Assembly: GCA_021848465.1 (NCBI GenBank) | Contig: JAJZUP010000002.1 | Span: 284,524-348,523 of the forward strand | Source: Pseudomonadota bacterium | GTDB taxonomy: Bacteria > Pseudomonadota > Gammaproteobacteria > Burkholderiales > Gallionellaceae | Length of the DNA: 64,000 nt | Direction of reading: 5' to 3' | In this document: one piece after another, positions 8,800-17,152 of the stretch | Numbering within the stretch: the stretch's first letter is position 1 | Layout: each line of letters opens with the position of its first letter | Made by a program: the position numbers and the translations under genes | The notes under the pieces: model-generated | Told to the model about the DNA's origin: nothing | Databases searched by the model: none | Seen by the model: the letters and a program-made list of their open reading frames with translations, nothing else

Positions 8800-9263
8800 T
8801 ACGAACAATCGCCCTGTTCGGCCACTTCGACCACCACCGGCTTCTTGTCCTGGCGCGCGGCCCACACCTTGTGCGCGGCAATGCCCACCAGCATTGCGGG
8901 CAGGAACACCCACAACTCCCAGTTCGGTGCAGCAAGCAGCGCCACCGCCGGGCCCGGACAATAGCCGCCGATGCCCCAGCCCAATCCGAACAATACCGCA
9001 CCGCCGATCAACGCGCGGTCAATCTGGCTCTGCCCGGTGAAATAAAAACGAATATCCATCAGCGGCCGCTTGCGGCGCAGGATGATCGGGAACGTCACCG
9101 CAGTCACTCCCACCGCACCGCCCAGCACGAACAGCAACGTAGGGTCCCACACGCCCGCCACATCAAGGAAGCCGAGCACTTTTTCCGGATGCGTCATGCC
9201 CGCCAGCGCGAGCCCGAAACCGAATACCAGGCCCGTCAGCAAGCCGACCAGATTCCTAGACAT
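8799..9263 (-). CDS. YeeE/YedE-type sulfur transporter half (C-terminal half-like)
   Basis: 154-residue membrane protein with four hydrophobic helices and the YeeE motif GGYCPGPA, whose Cys relays thiosulfate in characterised YeeE/TsuA proteins. This and the upstream gene each carry one half of what is a single chain in TsuA. I chose ATG 9263 (MSRNLVGLLTG) because the N-terminal extension has no membrane sequence. It overlaps the upstream gene by 8 bp and cysM by 1 bp. It likely forms an inner-membrane complex with its partner. Confidence 0.85.
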   Translation of the reverse strand: MSRNLVGLLTGLVFGFGLALAGMTHPEKVLGFLDVAGVWDPTLLFVLGGAVGVTAVTFPIILRRKRPLMDIRFYFTGQSQIDRALIGGAVLFGLGWGIGGYCPGPAVALLAAPNWELWVFLPAMLVGIAAHKVWAARQDKKPVVVEVAEQGDCS

Positions 9264-9702
9264 GTCCGCCTCCCACGCTGAAAACATGGCGCACCACAGT
9301 CGTGGTCAGGATCGCCACACTCAGGAACACCACCGTCGCCACCAGCGAACGCAACGAGAAACGCCCCAGCCCGCACACCCCATGCCCGCTGGTGCAGCCC
9401 TTGCCGAGCGAAGCGCCGAATCCCACCAGCACACCGGCCACTACCAGCAGCCAAACCGGAAAATCCGCGCGTGCCACCGGCGCCGGCGCGGCACCGAGAT
9501 AGCACAGCTTGGCGCCGATCACGAGCCCCAACAGGAACAGCGCGCGCCACACCCACTCATTCGAATCCTGCAACGCGAACATCACGCGTCCAACGATGCC
9601 GCTGATACCCGCCACATGGCCGGTCAGCCACAACAGCAGCGCTGCCGAAGTGCCGATCAGCACCCCACCCAACAACGCATGCACCACAGAAAAATCACTC
9701 AT
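9256..9702 (-). CDS. YeeE/YedE-type sulfur transporter half (N-terminal half-like)
   Basis: 148-residue inner-membrane protein with about four helices. The conserved GKGCTSGHGVCGLGRFS segment holds the family Cys residues. MSDFSVV at 9702 is preceded by GGGAGTG and an adjacent ATG at 9705. First gene of a three-gene overlapping operon with the second YeeE half and cysM. Function is inferred as thiosulfate or other reduced-sulfur uptake. Confidence 0.85.
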   Translation of the reverse strand: MSDFSVVHALLGGVLIGTSAALLLWLTGHVAGISGIVGRVMFALQDSNEWVWRALFLLGLVIGAKLCYLGAAPAPVARADFPVWLLVVAGVLVGFGASLGKGCTSGHGVCGLGRFSLRSLVATVVFLSVAILTTTVVRHVFSVGGGHV

Positions 9703-9832
9703 CATCACTCCCGATTTCTTGAACACCCCGGCCTTGCCTGACAGCGCGCAGCCGCGAAACTGCGCGATTATATCCGAGCCCCGCCTTCGGCATCTGCCGC
9801 ACAAACATCAGCATTCGCTTATGCCTTGAGAT

Positions 9833-9859
9833 ATAGATAAGCAATTTTTCTTTATCTAT
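9833..9859. promoter_or_regulatory. Inverted repeat upstream of the 9934 gene
   Basis: ATAGATAA and TTATCTAT form a perfect 8-bp inverted repeat with an 11-nt spacer, about 75 bp before the next start codon. It is directly followed by a second small palindrome, ATGCC-AACA-GGCAT. It could be an operator or a transcript-end structure for the divergent side. The regulator is unknown. Confidence 0.4.
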
Positions 9860-9933
9860 GCCAACAGGCATATGGAATTTGATGGATTCTGACTGTATCT
9901 TGCGCCGACCGTTACCGCGGAAAGGATCACAAA

Positions 9934-10335
9934 ATGAACAACACCTGCCAGTACGGACTGCCGAATGTCACCTTCCACCCGGCCAAGTATGTGAAATCGT
10001 ATTACGGGGTCATTGAGGAAGACGGCAAGGATATCCACCACGTTGCCGACATCGACGCCTACTACAGCGTATTCGGCTACACCCGCGAAATGCGCAAATC
10101 CGGCATCCTGCCGGAAGAATTCATCTGGGAAACCTACATCCGCAAGAACTGCCTGCGTTGCCTGAAAATGCACATGATCGAATACCTGATGCGCAACTCC
10201 GAGAGTTTCCGCGAAAAATACCAGGAACAGTACCAGCAATGGCTGGAAAATTACCGCAAGGAAAAGGACACGGCAAACTGCGCGCGCAAATGCCTGGAGT
10301 GCGCCGTGCGCCCCTGCGACACAAGCTTAAGCTGA
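9934..10335 (+). CDS. Conserved Cys-containing cytoplasmic protein, unknown function
   Basis: 133-residue soluble protein without a signal peptide. It has the pairs CLRC (about residue 73-76) and CARKCLEC plus two more Cys near the C-terminus (AVRPCDTS), which may bind metal. It is rich in Tyr and charged residues. GGAAAGGATC precedes the ATG. I do not recognise the family. It stands alone between the YeeE/CysM operon (divergent) and yjbQ (convergent). Confidence 0.7.
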   Translation: MNNTCQYGLPNVTFHPAKYVKSYYGVIEEDGKDIHHVADIDAYYSVFGYTREMRKSGILPEEFIWETYIRKNCLRCLKMHMIEYLMRNSESFREKYQEQYQQWLENYRKEKDTANCARKCLECAVRPCDTSLS

Positions 10336-10336
10336 C

Positions 10337-10756
10337 TCACTCCCCGTGCAGCGTCAACACAATCCGGCGGCTACCGCCATGATTGCGATGCTCGCACAAA
10401 TAAATACCCTGCCAGGTCCCCAGCCTTAACTGGCCATTGCCGACCGGGATCGTCAGTCCCGCCCCCAGCAGGCTGGATTTGATATGCGCGGGCAAATCGT
10501 CGGAGCCCTCGTCCTGATGGCGGTAATACGGCTCATCCTCCGGCACCGCGCGATTGAAAAAACTTTCGAAGTCCTGGCGCACTGTAGGATCGGCGTTTTC
10601 ATTCAGCGTCAGGGAAGCGGAGGTATGCAGGATGAACAAGTGCAGCAGCCCCACCCGGCAAGTCCGCAGTTCCGGCAGCTCGCGCAGCACCTCCTGCGTC
10701 ACCAGATGAAAGCCGCGCGGATATGGCGGCAAACGAGTTTCTTTCTGCAACCACAT
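10337..10756 (-). CDS. yjbQ: YjbQ family protein (secondary thiamine-phosphate synthase activity)
   Basis: 139-residue UPF0047/YjbQ protein. Family signatures are [44 protein letters not shown] and the closing [10 protein letters not shown]. Members form trimers with metal-coordinating His residues and show weak thiamine-phosphate synthase activity; the physiological role is unsettled. It is followed upstream by a small membrane-protein gene on the same strand, 8 bp away. Confidence 0.93.
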   Translation of the reverse strand: MWLQKETRLPPYPRGFHLVTQEVLRELPELRTCRVGLLHLFILHTSASLTLNENADPTVRQDFESFFNRAVPEDEPYYRHQDEGSDDLPAHIKSSLLGAGLTIPVGNGQLRLGTWQGIYLCEHRNHGGSRRIVLTLHGE

Positions 10757-10764
10757 GACCGGCC

Positions 10765-11097
10765 TCAGTTGCGAATGCGGACGCGCGCCTCGTCGACGTG
10801 CACCACTTCGCCCTCAAACACATTCGCATCCTGCGGCGCATTGCGCTGCGCAAAGCCCGACCCGGCGAAGCCCTGCGCTGAAAACTGCTGCTGCATCTGC
10901 GCCATCAGCTTGCGCACCTTGCGCAGCTTCCACCACACATAGATGCCACCGGCCAGCGCGGCCACCAACAGCGCCACCAGCAACACGGCGGAAAACATCA
11001 GCACCAGCGTGCCCAACAGCAACGCCGAGACAATGAACACCAGCTTGCCGAGCAGACTGGCGGGACGCGTAGATGGGGAAATGAAACGGATTTGCAT
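10765..11097 (-). CDS. Small inner-membrane protein, unknown function
   Basis: 110-residue protein with a long hydrophobic segment at about 15-58 (two close TM helices). A basic segment follows ([18 protein letters not shown]), then a soluble tail ending [13 protein letters not shown]. It is probably co-transcribed with yjbQ and lies between it and a YkgJ-type gene. No enzyme motif is visible. Confidence 0.65.
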   Translation of the reverse strand: MQIRFISPSTRPASLLGKLVFIVSALLLGTLVLMFSAVLLVALLVAALAGGIYVWWKLRKVRKLMAQMQQQFSAQGFAGSGFAQRNAPQDANVFEGEVVHVDEARVRIRN

Positions 11098-11135
11098 GGC
11101 GCCAGTTTAGCCGAATATCCCGCCTGCTGCGCGCT

Positions 11136-11507
11136 TCATTTGATGCCGTATTTGGCGCGCAACTGCACGCACTCCGGGTTCAGCGAGCCGTCGTCGAGCA
11201 GCGCACGAAACTCGCGGCACACCGAAGGCCGCTGCGCGTAAATGCTGCAACGCATGTCGTCCTGCAACGCAATGCAGCGGCCGTTGCCCGCCTCGGTGCC
11301 CTTCATGCAGGCGCGGAACGGCGTGAGCTGCACCGCCAGATCGGCCGGCACGCAGCCGCCCGGCTGCGTATCCAGCTCGCCGTGATAAAACGAAATGCGG
11401 AAATAGCGGCAGCACGCGCCGCAACCGGTACAGGGACTCTCCGCCCCGCTCATGTCATAGTAAATACGCCCATCCTCGACCGGGATGGCAATCTGGGTAT
11501 GTTTCAT
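11136..11507 (-). CDS. YkgJ-type cysteine-cluster protein
   Basis: 123-residue protein with the N-terminal cluster CTGCGACC (residues ~26-33) followed by CVPAD, CMKG, CIALQDDMRCSIYAQRPSVCREF. This is the Cys layout of the zinc/iron-chelating YkgJ (UPF0153) family. The ATG at 11507 starts MKHTQIAIPVEDG; the longer frame upstream is not family-like. Precise function unknown. Confidence 0.85.
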   Translation of the reverse strand: MKHTQIAIPVEDGRIYYDMSGAESPCTGCGACCRYFRISFYHGELDTQPGGCVPADLAVQLTPFRACMKGTEAGNGRCIALQDDMRCSIYAQRPSVCREFRALLDDGSLNPECVQLRAKYGIK

Positions 11508-11653
11508 TGGGTACCGCGCCGGAATCCTTGGCCACTTGCAAAGCGGCGGCATCATACTGGTTATCGGCGCGCAGAGAAAGCCGCCGCGGCGCCCGATTGG
11601 CGCGTCCGCCCGGCTCGCGTAAGATGCCGCCCTTTCCCGCACGCACCTCCGCC

Positions 11654-13003
11654 ATGCCGCACACCTCATCCACCCGCGCCCTGTTCCAGCTCGCCTGGCC
11701 GATGCTGGTCGCGCAACTCGCGATGATGGCCAATGCGGTGATCGACACGGCGATGGCTGGGCGGCTCTCCGCCATCGACCTCGCTGCCGTCGGCGTGGCC
11801 GCTTCGATCATGGCGACCGTGATGATGTCGCTGGTCAGCGTACTGTTCGCGTTGCCGCCGTTGATCGCGCACCTGTACGGTGCCGGCCGCGCCGATGAAA
11901 TCGGACGCGAAATCCACCAGGGCGTCTGGATTTCGCTCGGGCTCGCACTGGCGACCATCCTGCTGTTGCTCTTCCCGCAGCCCTTCCTCGCCATCTCGCA
12001 CCTGCAACCCGATGTCGAAACCAAGGTGCGCGCCTACCTCAGCGCCTCCGCCTGGGGCGTGCCCGCCGTGTTTGCGCTGCGCCTGTTCTTCGGGCTTTCC
12101 ACCGGCATCGGCCGCCCGCACCCGGTGATGTTTTTCAACCTGCTCTCGCTCGCGCTCAAGGTGCCGCTCAATGCAGCCTTCATGTACGGCTTGCTCGGCC
12201 TGCCGGCAATGGGCGCGCCGGGCTGCGCGGTGGCCACCTCGCTGGATGCCTGGCTGATGGCCGCGCTCGCCTGGGGCTGGTGCCTGCGCCACCCGGACTA
12301 CCTGCAGTTCCGCCTGCGCCAGCACTTCACCGCGCCGAACATCAGGACCATCGGCGAATTCCTCAAGCTCGGCATCCCGATCGGCCTCACCTTCATCGCC
12401 GACGTCACCGCCTTCACCTTCATGGCATTGTTCATCGCCCGGCTGGGCCCGGTGGTATCCGGCGCGCACCAGATCGCCGCCAACATCACCGCGCTGGCCT
12501 TCATGGTGCCGCTCGCGCTGGGCAATGCCACCTCGGTGCTGGTCGGGCAAGCACTCGGCGCGGGACAACCGGAACGCGCGCGCCGCATCTGCTGGGAAGG
12601 CATCCGCCTCGGCCTCGGCATCGCGCTGGTGCTGAGCCTCACCTTCTGGTTCGGCGCCACGCACATCGCCGCGCTCTACACCACCGACGCACAGGTGCAG
12701 GCCATCGCTGTGCCGCTGATCATGCTGGTGGCGGTCTACCACCTCGGTGACGCCATGCAGGCGATCACCGTCAACGCGCTGCGCGGCTACAAGAAATCGG
12801 TGATCCCGATGTTGATCTACACCGTGACGTTGTGGCTGCCGGGGCTGGGTGGCGGGGTCGTGCTCGGCCTCACCGATTATCTTGGCCCGGCACGCGGCGC
12901 GCCCGGCTTCTGGCTGGCCGGCATCGCCGGCATCTGGCTGGTGGGCGGACTGATGGCGCTATACCTCCACCACACCGCAAAACGGCACTGCGAGGCAGTC
13001 TAG
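11654..13003 (+). CDS. MATE family (NorM-like) efflux transporter
   Basis: 449-residue protein with about twelve TM helices in two homologous halves. The N-terminal AWPMLVAQLAMMANAVIDTAMAG is the family opening. MATE proteins export cationic drugs or metabolites by Na+ or H+ antiport. The ATG at 11654 is chosen because the protein then starts right before helix 1; an ATG at 11624 is also possible. Neither has a strong ribosome site. It ends 4 bp into the convergent histidine kinase gene. The antisense frames here are artefacts of high GC. Confidence 0.88.
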   Translation: MPHTSSTRALFQLAWPMLVAQLAMMANAVIDTAMAGRLSAIDLAAVGVAASIMATVMMSLVSVLFALPPLIAHLYGAGRADEIGREIHQGVWISLGLALATILLLLFPQPFLAISHLQPDVETKVRAYLSASAWGVPAVFALRLFFGLSTGIGRPHPVMFFNLLSLALKVPLNAAFMYGLLGLPAMGAPGCAVATSLDAWLMAALAWGWCLRHPDYLQFRLRQHFTAPNIRTIGEFLKLGIPIGLTFIADVTAFTFMALFIARLGPVVSGAHQIAANITALAFMVPLALGNATSVLVGQALGAGQPERARRICWEGIRLGLGIALVLSLTFWFGATHIAALYTTDAQVQAIAVPLIMLVAVYHLGDAMQAITVNALRGYKKSVIPMLIYTVTLWLPGLGGGVVLGLTDYLGPARGAPGFWLAGIAGIWLVGGLMALYLHHTAKRHCEAV

Positions 13004-14838
13004 CCCGCCGCCGTATCGTGCTCATGCCCGAGCGCGATATGCTGCGATGGCTCGCGGATCACCCTTGCCACCGCGAAGAACATCGCGGCGCGCAGCCGCT
13101 CCGGCGCCACCGGCTTGTGCAGCATGATGCCGCCGCTGGCATTGATCTCCTGCACCGTGGCGGCGGCGGTGTCGCCGGTCAGCACGATGGCCGGCAAATC
13201 CTCGCCCCACTGCTTGCGCATCTGGCGGATCACGTGGATCGCGGTTTCGTTATTCAGCAGCCGGTAGTCGCACACCAGCAGGTCGGGCTGGCTGTGCTGC
13301 TGCATGAACTGCAACAACACCTCGGTGGCAGACTCGCCCGCGCACACCGTGCAGCCCCAACCGCGCATCAGGTTGACCAGCATGCCGCGAATTTCCGGCT
13401 CGTCCTCCACCAGCGCCACCGCCTTGCCCGCTATGTTGTAACGCGAAAACGCGCTGCTCGTCGGCTGCGCCACCTGCTCGGCATTGCCATCCGCCACCAC
13501 GAAACTGAACGTCGAGCCCGTGCCCGGCACCGAGCTCACATCGATCTTCAACCCGAGCAGGCTTTCGATCCGCCGCACGATTGCCAGCCCGAGCCCCAGC
13601 CCCTTGCGGCGGTCGCGCTGCGGATTGTGCACCTGGTAATACTCCTCGAAGATATGCGCCTGGGCCTCGGGCGTCATGCCGATGCCGCTGTCCTCAACCT
13701 GGATGCGCCAGCCCTGCTCCGCGCGCTGGCAGCTCACGCGCACAAAGCCCTGGTCGGTATAGCGGATCGCGTTCGACACCAGGTTGTTCAGGACGCGCTG
13801 CAACAGCAACGGATCGCTGTACAGCACCCAGTCGCCGCGACCAATCACCAGCGCCACACCCTTGTTGCGCGCAAGCTGGGTCATATCGCCCGCGATGTCG
13901 TCCAGCAATGGCTGCAAGCGGAACGACTTCCAGTGCGGCTCCACCACCCCGGCATCCAGCCGCGACACATCCAGCAGCTCGTCGAACATCCCCGCCAGCG
14001 CATTCACCGACTTGCCGATCTGCCCGGCCAGGCGCGGCACCTCCTGCGCTCCTGCGTCGGTCAGCGCATCGCTGAACAGCATCAGCGCCTGCATCGGCTG
14101 GCGCAAATCGTGGCTGGCCGCCGCGAAAAAGCGCGACTTCTCCAGACTGGCCGACTCGGCATCGGCACGCGCCTGGTTCACCACCGCCTGCTGCGCCACC
14201 AGTTGCTGGATCACGCGCTCCTTGCCCATGCGTTGCACCAGCGCATCGCGAAACGCTCCCGCCACCTCGCTCCCGCTTTTCAGCAGCACCGCGTAATACA
14301 GCGCGATAAACACCGCCGTCGCCTGGTACACCTCGCCGTCCATGCTGATGCAGCGGGCAATCGGCGGCACCAGCACGCCGGTGATCCACACATAAAACGA
14401 AGCCGGGTACACCGTATTCGTACTCACCGAAGCCGCAGCCAGCCCCATCAACAGCATCAGCAACACCGATTGGTAAATCAGGTCGGGCGGGAACAGCCAG
14501 AGCGCCGAACTGCCCCAGAACAGCGCCAGAAAACCGGTGAAAGAAATGAATGCGAAATGCCAGCGCGTGCAATCCTCAAGCGACTCGGTGCGATGACGCA
14601 TGCGCCACCACCACAGCAGCTCAACCGACCACGCCAGCCCCCCCAGCACGTCGTACCAGAACAGCGCGGCATGTGACAACACGCTCCACATCAGCCAATT
14701 GAAAATCGCCAGCAGCGCCAACTGGCTGCTGATCATGCTCAGGTAATTTTTCAGACGCGAGCGAATCTGCTCGGAAACGATATGCAGGTTATCTGCATTA
14801 ACCGGAAATCTCAGCGACTCCAGGACGGTTTTCTTCAT
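13000..14838 (-). CDS. Hybrid sensor histidine kinase / response regulator, membrane bound
   Basis: 612-residue protein. The N-terminal region has about six TM helices (residues ~35-195). A short coiled linker leads to the HisKA helix with phospho-His in FFAAASHDLRQPMQALMLFSDAL. An HATPase_c domain (NNLVSNAIRYTDQG N box, VEDSGIGMTPE G1, GLGLGLAIVRR G2) follows, then a C-terminal receiver with the Asp pocket VEDEP, the acceptor LLVCDYRLL and IVLTGD. The layout resembles RpfC-like or quorum-type hybrid kinases lacking a PAS domain; the ligand is unknown. The start at 14838 (MKKTVLES) has GAGG about 11 nt upstream. No partner regulator is adjacent. Confidence 0.92.
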   Translation of the reverse strand: MKKTVLESLRFPVNADNLHIVSEQIRSRLKNYLSMISSQLALLAIFNWLMWSVLSHAALFWYDVLGGLAWSVELLWWWRMRHRTESLEDCTRWHFAFISFTGFLALFWGSSALWLFPPDLIYQSVLLMLLMGLAAASVSTNTVYPASFYVWITGVLVPPIARCISMDGEVYQATAVFIALYYAVLLKSGSEVAGAFRDALVQRMGKERVIQQLVAQQAVVNQARADAESASLEKSRFFAAASHDLRQPMQALMLFSDALTDAGAQEVPRLAGQIGKSVNALAGMFDELLDVSRLDAGVVEPHWKSFRLQPLLDDIAGDMTQLARNKGVALVIGRGDWVLYSDPLLLQRVLNNLVSNAIRYTDQGFVRVSCQRAEQGWRIQVEDSGIGMTPEAQAHIFEEYYQVHNPQRDRRKGLGLGLAIVRRIESLLGLKIDVSSVPGTGSTFSFVVADGNAEQVAQPTSSAFSRYNIAGKAVALVEDEPEIRGMLVNLMRGWGCTVCAGESATEVLLQFMQQHSQPDLLVCDYRLLNNETAIHVIRQMRKQWGEDLPAIVLTGDTAAATVQEINASGGIMLHKPVAPERLRAAMFFAVARVIREPSQHIALGHEHDTAAG

Positions 14839-15284
14839 TGCACTTGTAACCTCACAGCCGCACCTCGCAAAAGCCCGCAGACAACACAAGAAAAACCAGT
14901 GAGGCGCAGCATACCCGAGCGCAACGTATGCATCCAGAATAATTTATACAGTTATTTAACATACATCATTTGATGCGCAGAGAATGCGCAAACCGGCACT
15001 TCATTCATGCAAAATACCCAAGCCGCATAACCCGAGCAGCAAGCGATTGACAGGCATTGCGAGGCTCCCATAAAGTTGCGCCCACTTGCTACTCTGCTCC
15101 ACGCACATCGCACCGCATGGACGGCGCGAGGCTCACGGCAAAGTCCCCAGAACAGGAGGCTGCGAAAGGGTGACGGCGAAGCCGTCGGGCACCCTCGGCG
15201 TACCCCTTGCGGGTGCTGGCGCAAGAAAACCCGCATAGACGGGAACGCAATTTGCCACAACACAGTTTGCAAAAGGGATCGCAT
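14839..15284. other. Structured intergenic region, repeat-like
   Basis: 446 bp between the kinase and a methyltransferase gene. It has perfect hairpins, including GACGGC-GAA-GCCGTC near 15171-15186 and GCACCC...GGGTGC at about 15189-15220. Its open frames are of the spurious type that recurs in betaproteobacterial intergenic repeats. It may be a dispersed repeat or a structured leader for the downstream gene. No protein gene is supported. Confidence 0.45.
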
Positions 15285-16109
15285 TTGTCACAACCAGCCT
15301 CCGGTAACCCGCTCGCCGCCATCGAGCCCTGGAACCTCGTCGCCGATGGTTACGCCGAGACCACAATGCTGGTGTTCCAGCGCTTCGCCGAACAAGCCAT
15401 CGCCGCCGTCGGCCTGCAAACTGGCGACACCGTGCTCGATGTCGCCTGCGGCCCCGGCACGCTCGGGCTCATCGCCGCAGAAACGGCGAGCAAGGTGCAC
15501 GGCATCGACTTCTCCGAATCCATGCTCGCCATCTTCAAACAGAAGATGGCACAGGCCGGGCACAACCATATCGAGCTGCACTGCGGCGACGCGCAAGCGC
15601 TGCCCTATGCGGGCGCAACCTTCGACGCCGCCTTCTCGCTGTTCGGCCTGATGTTCTTCCCCGATCGCAGCAAAGGCTTCGCCGAAATCCACCGCACACT
15701 CAAACCCGGCGGCCGCATCGCCATCACCAGCTGGGCGCCGATGGATCAATCGCCCGCGATGACGACCATGTTCGGCGCACTGCGCGCCATAAACCCCGAC
15801 CTGCCGCAACCGCAACGCTCCGTCACCACGCTGGAAAACCCGGAAGTGTTCCAGCGCGAAATGGAAACGGCTGGATTCAAAAACATAGAGATACGCCCCC
15901 TCACCCAAGGCTTTCCCGTCACTACCGTTCCCGAGTTCTGGGACTTCATGGTCAAGGGCAGCGCCCCGCTGGTGATGATGAAAATGAAACTGGGGGAAGA
16001 ACTGTGGCGCGAAAAGGAAAAGATTGCGCTGGGGTATCTGGAGGATGTGTTGACAGGGAAACAGGGCGAGCTGACTTCGAATGCGTGGTTGGGGGTTGGC
16101 GTGAAATGA
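15285..16109 (+). CDS. SAM-dependent methyltransferase (class I, UbiE-like)
   Basis: 274-residue methyltransferase. Motif I VLDVACGPGTLGLIA binds SAM, VHGIDFSESML is the acidic loop, and LHCGDAQALPYAGATFDAAFS and LKPGGRIAITSW are motifs II/III. The 3' end codes a C-terminal segment VPEFWDFMVKGSAPLVMMKMK. A TTG start at 15285 (AAAGGGAT upstream) seems best because an ATG at 15207 adds non-family sequence. Its 3' third is repeated, with an internal deletion, at 16814-17059, on the far side of a toxin-antitoxin pair. Substrate unknown. Confidence 0.82.
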   Translation: MSQPASGNPLAAIEPWNLVADGYAETTMLVFQRFAEQAIAAVGLQTGDTVLDVACGPGTLGLIAAETASKVHGIDFSESMLAIFKQKMAQAGHNHIELHCGDAQALPYAGATFDAAFSLFGLMFFPDRSKGFAEIHRTLKPGGRIAITSWAPMDQSPAMTTMFGALRAINPDLPQPQRSVTTLENPEVFQREMETAGFKNIEIRPLTQGFPVTTVPEFWDFMVKGSAPLVMMKMKLGEELWREKEKIALGYLEDVLTGKQGELTSNAWLGVGVK

Positions 16110-16185
16110 CAGAACGCTAAAACACACGCGCTGACACCGGAATTGATCGCTTGCCACTCAATATAAATACTTATATATTGCCAAT

Positions 16186-16509
16186 ATGAAACCGCTCAAG
16201 TTCATCGGTTCCAGCGAAGACGATCTGGCCGCCTTCCCAAAGGAAGCAAAAGGACTGGCGGGAAACGAACTCTGGCAAATCCAGCTAGGCTTGATGCCGT
16301 CGGACTGGAAGCCGATGCTGAATGTGGGCGCAGGTGCGTATGAGATTCGTGTCCATGTATTGGGCGAGTGGCGCGTGATCTATGTGGCTAAATTTGCTGA
16401 TGCGGTTTATGTGCTGCATGCCTTCCAGAAGAAAACGCAGCAAACGCGCAAGGAAGACATTGCACTGGCGGCCACCCGCTACAAGCAGATCAAGGAGATT
16501 GCGAAATGA
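16186..16509 (+). CDS. RelE/ParE-superfamily toxin (Gp49/HigB-like)
   Basis: 107-residue protein of the phage-Gp49/HigB-like group: the strand pattern AYEIRVHVLGEWRVIYVAKFADAVYVLHAFQKKTQQT is characteristic, ending with a helix of Arg/Lys. These toxins are usually ribosome-dependent mRNA nucleases. It comes first and overlaps the XRE antitoxin by 4 bp (ATGA), the 'inverted' toxin-first order of HigBA-type modules. Confidence 0.88.
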   Translation: MKPLKFIGSSEDDLAAFPKEAKGLAGNELWQIQLGLMPSDWKPMLNVGAGAYEIRVHVLGEWRVIYVAKFADAVYVLHAFQKKTQQTRKEDIALAATRYKQIKEIAK

Positions 16510-16799
16510 AAAAAGAAAAACTCAAAATCACCGAATCCAGCGGCAACGTATTTATCGATCTTGGCTTTTCGCCGGAAGAAGCCACCATCCTCGCCATGCG
16601 CTCCCAACTTATGGGCGAACTGCGCATCAAAATCCGCGACGAAGGATGGACACAGGCCGAGGCCGCAGAAATACTCGGGGTCTCCCAATCCCGCGTCTCT
16701 GACCTGACTCGTGGCAAGTTCGAAAAGTTCAGCCTGGACATGCTCATCACATTGGCGACGCGGGCGGGGAAGAAGGTTGAACTCAGGCTGGCGGCGTGA
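16506..16799 (+). CDS. XRE-family antitoxin of the adjacent RelE-like toxin
   Basis: 97-residue DNA-binding protein with an HTH at about 45-70 (GWTQAEAAEILGVSQSRVSDLTRGK) and a C-terminal VELRLAA strand. It is translated from the ATGA overlap with the toxin gene. It probably neutralises the toxin and represses the shared promoter. This antitoxin type (LILAMRSQLM near the N-terminus) is common in betaproteobacteria. Confidence 0.88.
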   Translation: MKKEKLKITESSGNVFIDLGFSPEEATILAMRSQLMGELRIKIRDEGWTQAEAAEILGVSQSRVSDLTRGKFEKFSLDMLITLATRAGKKVELRLAA

Positions 16800-16813
16800 A
16801 AGCGTGGCCTGTC

Positions 16814-17059
16814 CCCCGAATATTTCTGCGCGCCATGAACCCTGACCTGCCGCAACCGCAACGCTCCGTCACCACCGTTCCCGAGTTCTGGGATTTCATG
16901 GTCAGAGGCAGCGCCCCGCTGGTGATGATGAAAAAGAAACTGGGGGAGGAACTGTGGCGCGAGAAGGAAAAGATCGCGCTGGGTTATCTGGAGGAAGTGC
17001 TGGCGGGGAAACAGAACGAGCTGACTTCGGATGCTTGGTTGGGGGTAGGGGCGAAGTAG
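16814..17059 (+). pseudogene. Duplicated, internally deleted 3' fragment of the 15285 methyltransferase
   Basis: The segment from FLRAMNPDLPQPQRSVTT onward copies the C-terminal part of the 15285 methyltransferase. The ~31 residues between SVTT and VPEFWDFM are missing. The deletion joins two short similar stretches (GTCACCAC and GTCACTACC in the parent), as expected from slippage or microhomology recombination. It then stays close to the parent to the end (GVGAK versus GVGVK). There is no SAM-binding domain, so it cannot be active. The open frame from 16796 starts inside the antitoxin end. Confidence 0.85.
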
Positions 17060-17152
17060 CGCCGAATGAGAGCAATGTCACTATGCTGGCAGAACCATAC
17101 ATAAGGTTGCCATCACAAATCGGTTGAAATAACTCAATACACGAGATCCACT

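Noticed and set aside
11666..12742. 358-codon minus frame opposite the MATE gene
   Set aside because: Low-complexity His/Glu/Arg/Gln sequence, antisense to a transporter with a clean TM pattern.
12832..14676. 614-codon open frame on the plus strand opposite the histidine kinase
   Set aside because: His/Arg/Gln-rich with no domain, no ribosome site, and fully antisense to a clear kinase; GC-driven artefact.
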